A stretch of 10,518 bases of DNA from JBOFCS01 sp051646185 (lineage in GTDB: Bacteria > Actinomycetota > Actinomycetes > Mycobacteriales > Mycobacteriaceae), in the NCBI GenBank assembly GCA_051646185.1, contig JBOFCS010000152.1:1-10518 (forward strand), read 5' to 3'. The notes beneath the pieces are model-generated. The model saw nothing but the letters and a program-made list of their open reading frames with translations, ran no database searches and was not told the DNA's origin. This document shows, piece after piece, positions 1 to 5,887 of this stretch. Numbering within the stretch: position 1 is the stretch's first letter; the number at the start of each line of letters is the position of its first letter. The translations under genes and the position numbers were made by a program.

Positions 1-24
1 AATCGAATAGCAGGAATTTTTTTA

Positions 25-98
25 CGGGGTGTGGCGCAGCTTGGTAGCGCATCCGCTTTGGGAGCGGAGGGTCGCAGGTTCGAATCCTGTCACCCCGA
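25..98 (+). tRNA. tRNA-Pro, anticodon UGG
   Basis: Complete cloverleaf. The 7-bp acceptor stem pairs CGGGGTG (25-31) with CACCCCG (91-97) perfectly. The D stem is GCGC/GCGC (34-37, 47-50). The anticodon stem TCCGC/GCGGA (52-56, 64-68) encloses the loop TTTGGGA, giving anticodon TGG at 59-61. The T arm has loop TTCGAAT (79-85). The discriminator is A98 and the 3' CCA is not encoded. The C1-G72 first pair is typical of bacterial proline tRNAs. It should read CCA and, by wobble, other CCN codons. A run of seven T (17-23) lies just upstream; it could be the tail of a terminator outside the window. tig begins 116 bases downstream, and no separate tig promoter is obvious, so co-transcription and RNase processing are possible. 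Confidence 0.97.
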
Positions 99-120
99 CT
101 AGTACGACGAGAGATGTGAA

Positions 121-198
121 CGCCCGTCCCAACGGGCGGGAAACAGGCAGGGTTCCGGTAACAGCAAGCCGATGCCCTGCCTGACGCCGCTGAGAACC
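121..198 (+). promoter_or_regulatory. Structured tig leader (two hairpins, possible pseudoknot)
   Basis: The 116 bases between the tRNA and tig are rich in pairing. A perfect 7-bp hairpin, CGCCCGT/ACGGGCG (121-127, 132-138), has a 4-base loop. A perfect 9-bp stem, CAGGCAGGG/CCCTGCCTG (144-152, 175-183), has a 22-base loop. The 5' edge of that loop, GGTTC (151-155), is complementary to GAACC (194-198), which ends five bases before the AAGGAG ribosome binding site. With the longer stem trimmed to about 7 bp, this makes an H-type pseudoknot; otherwise the two pairings compete. Neither hairpin is followed by a T run, so they are not classical terminators. I recognise no known riboswitch class. 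Control of tig translation is an inference. Confidence 0.5.
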
Positions 199-214
199 AT
201 AAAGGAGCAAGTTC

Positions 215-1594
215 GTGAAGAGCACCGTCGAGCAGTTGAGCCCGACGCGAGTCCGAATCAATGTTGAGGTGCCCTTTGAGGAGCTCAAGCCAAACTTTGA
301 TCGCGCGTACAAAACCCTTGCCCAACAGGTTCGTCTTCCGGGTTTCCGCCCCGGTAAGGCACCGGCGAAGCTACTTGAAGCACGTGTTGGCCGGGCAGCA
401 GTGCTTGAGCAGGTTGTCAACGATGCTCTCCCCAACAAATACAGCGAGGCTGTGACTGCCGCCGAGGTTAAAGTTCTTGGTCAGCCAGAGATTGAGATCA
501 CCAAGCTCGAAGATGGACAGGAACTCACCTTCGCTGCTGAGGTCGATGTACGTCCTGAGATCACCCTCCCAGATTTCAGCGATTTTGCTGTAACGGTGGA
601 CCCGATAGCAGTTACCGATGATGCCGTACAAACTCAGCTCCACGCGCTACAAGCCCGTTTTGGCACGCTCAAAGGTGTGGAGCGGGGTATTAAGAGCGGC
701 GACTTTGTTTCCATCGATCTTTCCGCCACTGTTGATGGGAAAAATGTCGAAGAGGCTTCAGCTACTGGACTTTCCCATGAGGTGGGTTCTGGGCAGCTCA
801 TTGAAGGTCTTGATGAGGCACTTGAAGGTCTTGCGGCAGGTGAATCCAAGGATTTCACTACTAAATTGGTTGCTGGTGAGCAGGCCGGGCAAGAGTCGGT
901 AGTCACCGTAACAGTTGGTTCTGTGAAAGAGCGGGAGCTCCCCGAGGCAGATGATGAATTTGCTCAGTTAGCTAGCGAGTTTGACACTATCGCCGAGTTA
1001 AAAGCTGATCTTACTGAGCGGGTTGCTCGCTCCAAGAAGATCGAGCAAGCTGGACAGATTCGCGACAAGGTTCTCGAAACATTGTTGGAAGCCGTTGAGG
1101 TGCCTCTTCCGGAAGCCATCGTCAAGGCTGAGGCTGACAATCAAATCCATGACATTGTGCACAGCCTTGATCACGATGACACCAAACTTAATGAGCTTCT
1201 CGAGGCGCAGGGGACTACCCGAGAAAAGTTTGATGCTGATGCTCTTGAGGCGGCTGGAAAGTCAGTAAAGACTCAGCTTTTGCTAGACGCCATCGCTGAG
1301 GAGCTTCAGGTTCAAGTTGGTCAAGAGGAGCTGACTGAGCGGTTGTTATTCCAGGCTCAGCAGTATGGAATGCCACCGGAGCAGTTCATCCAGCAGATCC
1401 AACAAGCCAATCAGCTAGGTGCTTTGTTTGCAGATATTCGGCGTGGAAAAGCTTTGGCCGCTGTTGTTGAGAAGTCTTCAGTGACTGATTCAGATGGCTC
1501 TGTTGTGGACACTGCAGAGTTATTTGGCCGACCTACTTCCGATGCAGAAAGCTCAGATGCAGGCGATTCTGCTGAGAGCGAAAGCAATAACTAA
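215..1594 (+). CDS. tig: Trigger factor, ribosome-associated chaperone and peptidyl-prolyl isomerase
   Basis: 459 residues, normal for actinobacterial trigger factors. The N-terminal ribosome-binding domain carries the signature GFRPGKAP at residues 43-50, the loop that docks at the tunnel exit beside protein L23. An FKBP-like prolyl isomerase domain spans about residues 160-240 (GDFVSIDLSA, then GQLIEGLDEAL). The helical C-terminal chaperone domain follows, and the protein ends in a Ser/Asp/Glu-rich tail. In the cytoplasm it binds nascent chains and assists early folding. The GTG start is supported by AAGGAG at 202-207 with a 7-base spacer. The neighbouring clp genes are the usual actinobacterial context and join folding with proteolysis. 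Expression may depend on the structured leader upstream, and a strong hairpin follows the stop codon. Confidence 0.97.
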   Translation: MKSTVEQLSPTRVRINVEVPFEELKPNFDRAYKTLAQQVRLPGFRPGKAPAKLLEARVGRAAVLEQVVNDALPNKYSEAVTAAEVKVLGQPEIEITKLEDGQELTFAAEVDVRPEITLPDFSDFAVTVDPIAVTDDAVQTQLHALQARFGTLKGVERGIKSGDFVSIDLSATVDGKNVEEASATGLSHEVGSGQLIEGLDEALEGLAAGESKDFTTKLVAGEQAGQESVVTVTVGSVKERELPEADDEFAQLASEFDTIAELKADLTERVARSKKIEQAGQIRDKVLETLLEAVEVPLPEAIVKAEADNQIHDIVHSLDHDDTKLNELLEAQGTTREKFDADALEAAGKSVKTQLLLDAIAEELQVQVGQEELTERLLFQAQQYGMPPEQFIQQIQQANQLGALFADIRRGKALAAVVEKSSVTDSDGSVVDTAELFGRPTSDAESSDAGDSAESESNN

Positions 1595-1605
1595 CGCTTA
1601 CAGCG
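1595..1605 (+). promoter_or_regulatory. Candidate ClgR operator upstream of clpP1
   Basis: CGCTTACAGCG directly follows the tig stop codon. It has the CGC-N5-GCG core of ClgR sites. Against the C. glutamicum consensus WNNWCGCYNANRGCGWWS, as I remember it, every core position fits; only the outermost base on each side (C1591, A1608) differs. In corynebacteria ClgR is known to activate clpP1P2 and clpC. The site is about 90 bases before the clpP1 start, a plausible activator position. I infer that clpP1P2 is under ClgR control here. I cannot assign a confident -35/-10 pair downstream; TAGGTA at 1655-1660 is a weak -10 candidate. Confidence 0.6.
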
Positions 1606-1608
1606 AAA

Positions 1609-1640
1609 GTGGGCGGTACCGGGACTCCGGTGCCGCCCAC
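1609..1640 (+). terminator. Strong hairpin after tig, terminator-like without a T tract
   Basis: A 14-bp stem (1609-1622 with 1627-1640, one G-T pair) closes on the loop GACT. It starts 14 bases after the tig stop codon. The stem can extend past one mismatch: 1602-1607 faces 1642-1647. Alternatively CTAACG (1591-1596) can pair with CGTTAG (1644-1649). No T run follows, so efficient Rho-independent termination is uncertain. It may instead be a transcript 3' end stabiliser or a partial terminator between tig and clpP1. Confidence 0.6.
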
Positions 1641-1694
1641 ATTCGTTAGTGTCTTAGGTAAGAACAACGGCTACGCATAAGAAGGCAGGTACTC

Positions 1695-2348
1695 GTGACA
1701 AGTGAGAAGGCGCCAATGACGCACCTCGGAAATTCCACGAATCGGGCGCAGGAGCACGTCATGCGCTCGGCAACGTCCGGGCTGAATCTTTCAGACTCGG
1801 TATATGAGCGCCTTCTGCAGGAGCGCATTATTTTTCTTGGCACTCAGGTTGATGACGATATCGCAAATAAGTTGTGCGCACAGATCCTGCTGTTGTCGGC
1901 AGAAGATCCCACAAAAGATATCTCGTTGTATATCAATTCCCCTGGTGGATCAGTTACTGCAGGTATGGCGATCTTTGACACCATGCAGTTCTCTGAATGT
2001 GACATTGCTACTTACGGGATGGGTCTGGCTGCATCGATGGGTCAGTTCCTGTTGGCTGCGGGCACTAAAGGTAAGCGTTATGCATTGCCGCATGCGCGCA
2101 TCATGATGCATCAGCCATCAGCAGGTATTGGTGGTAGTGCAGCGGACATTGCCATCCAAGCAGAGCAGTTTGCTTCAACAAAACGAGAGATGACTGCGCT
2201 AAATGCTGAATTTACGGGTCAGACTGTTGAGCGTATTGAGATCGACTCTGACCGCGACCGTTGGTTCACTGCAGCGGAAGCCAAGGAATATGGCTTTGTT
2301 GACCACGTCATCAGCCGTGCAAACCAGAAGGGCGGGGCTACCGCCTAG
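1695..2348 (+). CDS. clpP1: ATP-dependent Clp protease proteolytic subunit ClpP1
   Basis: 217-residue serine peptidase of family S14. The triad is complete: Ser114 in GLAASMGQF, His139 in MMHQPSAG and Asp188 in SDRDRW, with the Ser-His and His-Asp distances of E. coli ClpP. The oxyanion-loop motif NSPGGSVTAG is at residues 81-90. In actinobacteria ClpP1 stacks with ClpP2 into a mixed 14-subunit barrel in the cytoplasm, fed by ClpX or ClpC. The GTG at 1695 is preceded by AAGGCAGG. An in-frame ATG at 1716 (residue 8) has AGAAGG five bases upstream and is a serious alternative start. Either way about 30 residues precede the conserved core, and part may be a propeptide. clpP2 follows after about 50 bases, so the two are probably co-transcribed. 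A ClgR-type site lies upstream. Confidence 0.96.
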   Translation: MTSEKAPMTHLGNSTNRAQEHVMRSATSGLNLSDSVYERLLQERIIFLGTQVDDDIANKLCAQILLLSAEDPTKDISLYINSPGGSVTAGMAIFDTMQFSECDIATYGMGLAASMGQFLLAAGTKGKRYALPHARIMMHQPSAGIGGSAADIAIQAEQFASTKREMTALNAEFTGQTVERIEIDSDRDRWFTAAEAKEYGFVDHVISRANQKGGATA

Positions 2349-2400
2349 TTAAGGCGCTTACGCCACCCTGAATTCCTTTCGAACTTCAACGGAGAATGTG

Positions 2401-3051
2401 ATGACTGATCTCTCTTCTGTAAGCAATCAATTTGTAGCGCCAAACTCGCGTTACATCTTGCCGTCATTTATTGAGCACACGAGTTATGGCGTCAAGGAAT
2501 CAAACCCGTACAACAAGCTCTTTGAGGAGCGCATTATTTTCCTAGGCACTCCCGTTGATGACACGGTGTCTAACGACATCATGGCGCAACTTTTGGTGCT
2601 GGAGTCGCTTGACCCTGATCGTGATATCACGATGTATATCAATTCCCCCGGTGGATCGGTAACCTCTTTGTTGGCGATTTATGACACTATGCAGTATGTT
2701 CGGGCGGATATTTCCACCGTGTGTCTGGGACAGGCGGCTTCCGCGGCGGCAGTGCTACTTGCTGCGGGCACTCCTGGGAAGCGTTTTGCTTTGCCAAACT
2801 CCCGAGTGCTTATTCACCAGCCAGCTACGCAAGGTGGGCAAGGCCAGGTATCTGATCTTGAGATTCATGCAGCGGAAATTCAGCGGCAGCGCCGATTGTT
2901 GGATGAGACTTTAGCTAGGCATACCGGAAAGTCTGCTGAGCAGATCAGCAAAGACACCGACCGAGATAAAATTCTGACTGCAGAACAAGCTAAAGAGTAC
3001 GGGATCATTGATAGCGTCCTTGAGTACCGGAAGTTATCCGCACAGAAGTAG
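2401..3051 (+). CDS. clpP2: ATP-dependent Clp protease proteolytic subunit ClpP2
   Basis: 216 residues from ATG 2401, chosen because GGAG (2391-2394) is six bases away; a GTG at 2398 would leave only three. The S14 triad is intact: Ser114 in GQAASAAAVL, His139 in LIHQPATQ and Asp189 in DTDRDK. There is one extra residue between His and Asp relative to ClpP1. The oxyanion motif NSPGGSVTS is at residues 81-89. It is the second half of the mixed ClpP1P2 barrel; from family knowledge, the ClpX IGF loops dock on the ClpP2 face in mycobacteria. About 40 residues precede the conserved FEERIIFLG. The gene is a paralogue of the adjacent clpP1, and some blocks are nearly identical even at DNA level. 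Confidence 0.96.
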   Translation: MTDLSSVSNQFVAPNSRYILPSFIEHTSYGVKESNPYNKLFEERIIFLGTPVDDTVSNDIMAQLLVLESLDPDRDITMYINSPGGSVTSLLAIYDTMQYVRADISTVCLGQAASAAAVLLAAGTPGKRFALPNSRVLIHQPATQGGQGQVSDLEIHAAEIQRQRRLLDETLARHTGKSAEQISKDTDRDKILTAEQAKEYGIIDSVLEYRKLSAQK

Positions 3052-3128
3052 TCTGCTGGCAGGTCTGTCTCAGCTGCGACACGCCCAGATGTTCGGGGTG
3101 CACCGAGATAGGCCTGTTTACCGGGAGG

Positions 3129-3154
3129 CTTAGACGTCTTTGACGTAAGTTTTT
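3129..3154 (+). terminator. Probable intrinsic terminator of clpP1-clpP2
   Basis: CTT (3129-3131) plus ACGTC (3134-3138) can pair with GACGT (3142-3146) plus AAG (3147-3149). This gives 8 bp with a 2-base bulge and a TTT loop, followed directly by five T (3150-3154). It lies 78 bases after the clpP2 stop. The stem is short and only half G+C, so strength is uncertain. An upstream hairpin, TAGGCCT/AGGCTTA (3109-3115, 3126-3132), overlaps its 5' arm and would compete. Confidence 0.45.
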
Positions 3155-3210
3155 AATAGTTGATCACTGGGTTAGCTATCAAAGTGTGTTTTCATGAGCG
3201 CTTACGTCAA
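3140..3210. repeat. Perfect 10-bp inverted repeat upstream of clpX
   Basis: TTGACGTAAG (3140-3149) and CTTACGTCAA (3201-3210) are exact reverse complements separated by 51 bases. A smaller pair, TTGAT/ATCAA (3160-3164, 3178-3182), is nested between them. A further GACGT copy at 3133-3137 precedes the left arm. The arms could be two operator half-sites for a looping regulator, or a long RNA stem. The left arm also forms the 3' side of the predicted clpP2 terminator, so pairing with the right arm would disrupt that hairpin. The function is unknown to me. Confidence 0.5.
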
Positions 3211-3272
3211 GAATTTAAGTGAATTTGGTAGTAATAACGTTTTTCAGCCGACTTTGAACCGTACGGGCGGGT

Positions 3273-3320
3273 AGCCTTCGGTTTAAGGCTTGGCGCATCT
3301 GGGTAGTGGCCCTGATGTGC
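3273..3320 (+). promoter_or_regulatory. Two hairpins in the clpX 5' leader
   Basis: AGCCTT/AAGGCT (3273-3278, 3285-3290) has the 6-base loop CGGTTT. It is followed two bases later by GCGCATC/GATGTGC (3293-3299, 3314-3320), which contains one G-T pair and is extended after a T-T mismatch by GGG/CCC (3301-3303, 3310-3312). AACCG (3257-3261) can also pair with the loop of the first hairpin. The clpX ribosome binding site GGGAG (3334-3338) comes 13 bases after the second stem. The clpX promoter is not clear; the AT-rich stretch around TAGTAATAAC (3229-3238) is the likeliest place, with low confidence. Confidence 0.4.
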
Positions 3321-3345
3321 AACAGGAAGAAGTGGGAGCTCAGAT

Positions 3346-4626
3346 ATGGCACGCATTGGTGAAGGCGCAGACCTGTTGAAGTGTTCTTTCTGTGGCAAAA
3401 GTCAAAAGCAAGTAAAAAAGCTTATTGCCGGTCCTGGTGTCTATATCTGCGATGAGTGCATTGATCTGTGCAATGAGATCATTGAAGAAGAGCTTTCTGA
3501 TGCTAGCGATGTCAAACTCGATGAGCTACCAAAGCCAGCTGAAATACGCGAGTTTCTCGAAAACTATGTCATTGGCCAAGACACGGCCAAACGAACTTTA
3601 GCCGTTGCGGTGTATAACCATTACAAGCGTATTCAAGCTGGCGATAAGATCAGAGATTCTCGTGGTGAATCTGTTGAGTTGGCTAAGTCGAATATTTTGA
3701 TGCTCGGCCCAACCGGCTGCGGTAAGACCTACCTTGCTCAAACCTTGGCAAAAATGCTGAATGTCCCCTTTGCTATTGCCGATGCCACTGCCCTTACCGA
3801 AGCTGGTTATGTGGGCGAGGATGTGGAAAACATTCTCCTCAAGCTTATTCAGGCAGCAGATTACGATGTCAAACGAGCTGAAACTGGAATCATTTATATC
3901 GATGAGGTAGATAAAATTGCTCGTAAGAGTGAAAACCCTTCGATTACCCGAGATGTATCCGGGGAGGGCGTGCAACAGGCATTGCTGAAAATCCTTGAGG
4001 GAACTCAGGCCAGTGTGCCGCCGCAGGGCGGGCGCAAGCATCCGCATCAGGAATTTATCCAGATTGACACCACAAACGTTTTATTCATTGTTGCTGGTGC
4101 TTTTGCCGGGCTAGAACGCATTGTTGGCGACCGGGTCGGTAAACGGGGGATAGGATTTGGTGCGGAGGTCCGATCCAAGGCAGATATCGATACTCAGGAT
4201 CACTTCGCTGAGGTTATGCCTGAAGACCTGATCAAGTTTGGTTTGATCCCGGAGTTTATTGGGCGTCTACCGGTCATCGCCTCTGTATCGAACTTGGGTA
4301 AAGATTCTTTGGTGACAATCTTGTCTGAACCTAAAAATGCTTTAGTGAAGCAGTACACCCGGTTATTTGAGATGGATGGGGTGGAACTTGAATTTTCCCC
4401 AGAAGCTCTGGATGCCATCGCCGACCAAGCTATCCATCGTGGCACCGGGGCTCGTGGTTTGCGTGCCATTATGGAAGAGGTACTGCTTCCTGTGATGTAT
4501 GACATTCCGAGTCGTGATGATGTAGAGAAGGTGGTTGTCACCGGTGATACAGTGCACAATAACGTTCTGCCCACCATTGTGCCTAGAAAACCAGATAGCC
4601 CTGAGCAACGCGAAAAAAGCGCCTAA
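3346..4626 (+). CDS. clpX: ATP-dependent Clp protease ATP-binding subunit ClpX
   Basis: 426-residue AAA+ unfoldase that recognises substrates and threads them into ClpP1P2. The N-terminal zinc domain has Cys13, Cys16, Cys35 and Cys38. Walker A is GPTGCGKT (121-128), the pore loop GYVG (154-157) and Walker B IIYIDEVDK (182-190). The ClpP-docking IGF loop is at 269-271. The arginine finger is probably Arg307 in EFIGRLP, and the sensor-2 motif GAR is at 368-370. All key residues are present and the length is normal. The protein closely resembles my recollection of mycobacterial ClpX. The ATG is supported by GGGAG with a 7-base spacer. It is separated from clpP2 by 294 bases holding a probable terminator, so it is likely transcribed on its own. 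mobA follows after 15 bases. Confidence 0.98.
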   Translation: MARIGEGADLLKCSFCGKSQKQVKKLIAGPGVYICDECIDLCNEIIEEELSDASDVKLDELPKPAEIREFLENYVIGQDTAKRTLAVAVYNHYKRIQAGDKIRDSRGESVELAKSNILMLGPTGCGKTYLAQTLAKMLNVPFAIADATALTEAGYVGEDVENILLKLIQAADYDVKRAETGIIYIDEVDKIARKSENPSITRDVSGEGVQQALLKILEGTQASVPPQGGRKHPHQEFIQIDTTNVLFIVAGAFAGLERIVGDRVGKRGIGFGAEVRSKADIDTQDHFAEVMPEDLIKFGLIPEFIGRLPVIASVSNLGKDSLVTILSEPKNALVKQYTRLFEMDGVELEFSPEALDAIADQAIHRGTGARGLRAIMEEVLLPVMYDIPSRDDVEKVVVTGDTVHNNVLPTIVPRKPDSPEQREKSA

Positions 4627-4641
4627 TACGTTCGATAGGCT

Positions 4642-5241
4642 ATGACTAAAGCGCAGCAGTCTTTAGCTGGAATTATCTTGACTGGTGGGCAGTCTCGGCG
4701 AATGGGTGCGGACAAGGCTAGGATTCCATGGTGTGATACCAGTCTTGTTGAGCACGTTGTGGGGGTTGTAGCGGCACTATGTGACCCGGTTTTTATTATT
4801 TCTGCAGTTGGTCAGGAAATTCCACACAGTTCTGCCAAGGTGTTGACCGATACTATTGCCGGACAAGGTCCACTTCACGCGGTTGGTGTCGGATTGGAGG
4901 CCGCGGCGCAGCGCGGAGTAACTCGGGCATTTGTTGCTGCTACTGACATGCCACTGTTGAATACCGCTGTGATATCCGAGCTTTGGGCGGCCGACCCCGC
5001 TCAGGTGGTGATGGCTGTTGATGATCAACGTGGCCACCCACTTGCCGCTATCTATCATACTGAGCTTTTTGCCCGCGCCCATGACTTCGTTACCGCTGGG
5101 CGGCGTAGCTTGATGACATTTGTGGACGGACTAGAGGTGAACCGAATCATGGTAGCCAATTCGCTTGCGTTAACCAATGTTAATACTCCCGATGAGTTAT
5201 TACGAGCACGGGCTGCCTGGACTCAGGACACGAAGTCGTGA
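4642..5241 (+). CDS. mobA: MobA-like molybdenum cofactor guanylyltransferase (NTP transferase family)
   Basis: 199 residues; E. coli MobA has 194. The nucleotide-binding signature LTGGQSRRMGADK is at residues 13-25. TDMP at 101-104 supplies the metal-binding Asp102, RGHPLAAIYH is at 130-139, and the C-terminal NVNTPDEL (179-186) matches the usual N(I/V)NTPxxL ending of the family. MobA transfers GMP from GTP to molybdopterin, making the MGD cofactor of enzymes such as nitrate reductase. No other cofactor genes are in the window, so a related nucleotidyltransferase role cannot be excluded. The ATG lies 15 bases after clpX with only a weak ribosome binding site (ATAGG). It may depend on clpX transcription. 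The next gene starts at its stop codon. Confidence 0.85.
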   Translation: MTKAQQSLAGIILTGGQSRRMGADKARIPWCDTSLVEHVVGVVAALCDPVFIISAVGQEIPHSSAKVLTDTIAGQGPLHAVGVGLEAAAQRGVTRAFVAATDMPLLNTAVISELWAADPAQVVMAVDDQRGHPLAAIYHTELFARAHDFVTAGRRSLMTFVDGLEVNRIMVANSLALTNVNTPDELLRARAAWTQDTKS

Positions 5242-5840
5242 TGCCCTCGGTTGCTGACTACGCTGCTGAGCGTCGATGGTGGGTGCGGTTCTGGGACAAG
5301 CCGCCAGGAGGGCTGCTACTCGGGCTAACAGTTGTGGTATGCCTACTTGTGTTGTGGGCTGCCAGTTATCCCACGATAAATATTTGGTTCATTCTTGCTA
5401 CGTATCCGGCGCTGGCAATAGGCCTTGCCTGGTTCATCAAATGCCTTGTCTTTGTTGTCAGAACAAAAAAGTGGCAGCACGGTAAAAACTATCTAGCTCC
5501 GGCTGCGGTGCTTATTGCTTGTCTATTGTTAGTAGCCAATGCTCCTTTGCAACTACGGTGGCAGCTAAGTCAGGATGCGTTTAATGATGCGGTGTCCAGT
5601 ATCGCGGCAGGTAAGAATTTGGCGGAGTTTGACGGGGTGCGGTTAGGGGCATACGAGGTACAAGCAGTGCAAACCCGAGGTAGTAATCTTTACTTTGTCA
5701 TTGCTGATAGTGGGTTTATTGATATTGACGGCTTGGCGTATTTCCCCGATGGTAGAGCAGAAGCTGATCAAACTGACAATAGAGGGGACTGGTTTAGACA
5801 CCTCGAAGGGAACTGGTACCGATTCAGCTTGCATTGGTAA
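5241..5840 (+). CDS. Unknown membrane protein, three transmembrane segments and exported C-terminal domain
   Basis: 199 residues from ATG 5241, which shares one base with the mobA stop (TGATG). A GTG at 5238 would add one Met and overlap by four bases. Either way translation is probably coupled to mobA. The N-terminus is basic and Trp-rich (RRWWVRFWDK). Hydrophobic segments lie at about 23-43, 48-72 and 84-104. By the positive-inside rule the N-terminus is cytoplasmic and residues 105-199 are outside. That outer part contains GSNLYFVIADSGFIDIDG and ends in a Gly-Asp-Trp-Phe...Trp-Tyr pattern I have seen in unannotated actinobacterial membrane proteins, but I cannot name the family. No catalytic motif is visible. 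A link to molybdenum enzymes is suggested only by the coupling. A 10-bp inverted repeat spans its stop codon. Confidence 0.75.
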   Translation: MPSVADYAAERRWWVRFWDKPPGGLLLGLTVVVCLLVLWAASYPTINIWFILATYPALAIGLAWFIKCLVFVVRTKKWQHGKNYLAPAAVLIACLLLVANAPLQLRWQLSQDAFNDAVSSIAAGKNLAEFDGVRLGAYEVQAVQTRGSNLYFVIADSGFIDIDGLAYFPDGRAEADQTDNRGDWFRHLEGNWYRFSLHW

Positions 5841-5849
5841 ATCGGTACC
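5815..5849. repeat. Perfect 10-bp inverted repeat spanning a stop codon
   Basis: GGTACCGATT (5815-5824) and AATCGGTACC (5840-5849) are exact reverse complements with a 15-base loop. The left arm codes for the last residues of the membrane protein, and the right arm begins on the last base of its TAA. No T run follows, so it is at best a weak terminator. It could protect the mobA transcript 3' end, slow termination, or be an operator for the valS promoter some 30 bases downstream. Confidence 0.5.
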
Positions 5850-5875
5850 TGTCGGAGTTACCCCACGGCATTCAC

Positions 5876-5881
5876 TAGAAT
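5876..5881 (+). promoter_or_regulatory. Candidate -10 box of a leaderless valS promoter
   Basis: TAGAAT fits the corynebacterial -10 consensus TANAAT. It ends six bases before the valS GTG, so the first base of the start codon could be the transcription start. No ribosome binding site precedes the GTG, in agreement with a leaderless mRNA, which is common in corynebacteria. No clear -35 is visible at the expected distance; -35 boxes are weakly conserved in this genus. Confidence 0.5.
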
Positions 5882-5887
5882 CAATGA

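Noticed and set aside
22..438. 138-codon open frame on the - strand across the tRNA and start of tig
   Set aside because: It runs through the tRNA gene and the tig start, both well supported on the + strand. Its C-terminal part, like that of many false predictions, is antisense tRNA.
1621..1647. GGGACT - 17 bases - CGTT as a possible SigH promoter for clpP1
   Set aside because: The -35 differs from GGAAT and both elements lie in the arms of the 14-bp hairpin. SigH control of clpP1P2 is known in C. glutamicum, but this site alone does not show it.
1654..1672. TTAGGTAAG, a perfect left half of a DtxR box upstream of clpP1
   Set aside because: The right half matches poorly (12/19 over the full site), and there is no iron-related gene there.
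3097..3104. GGTGCACC palindrome after clpP2
   Set aside because: Eight-base palindromes are expected by chance, and no T run or matching regulator context was found.
3199..3209. GCGCTTACGTC upstream of clpX as a ClgR site
   Set aside because: It has the left CGC half but lacks GCG after the five-base spacer.
3598..4047. 149-codon open frame on the - strand inside clpX
   Set aside because: It is a shadow of a strongly conserved gene, with no recognisable motif and no ribosome binding context.
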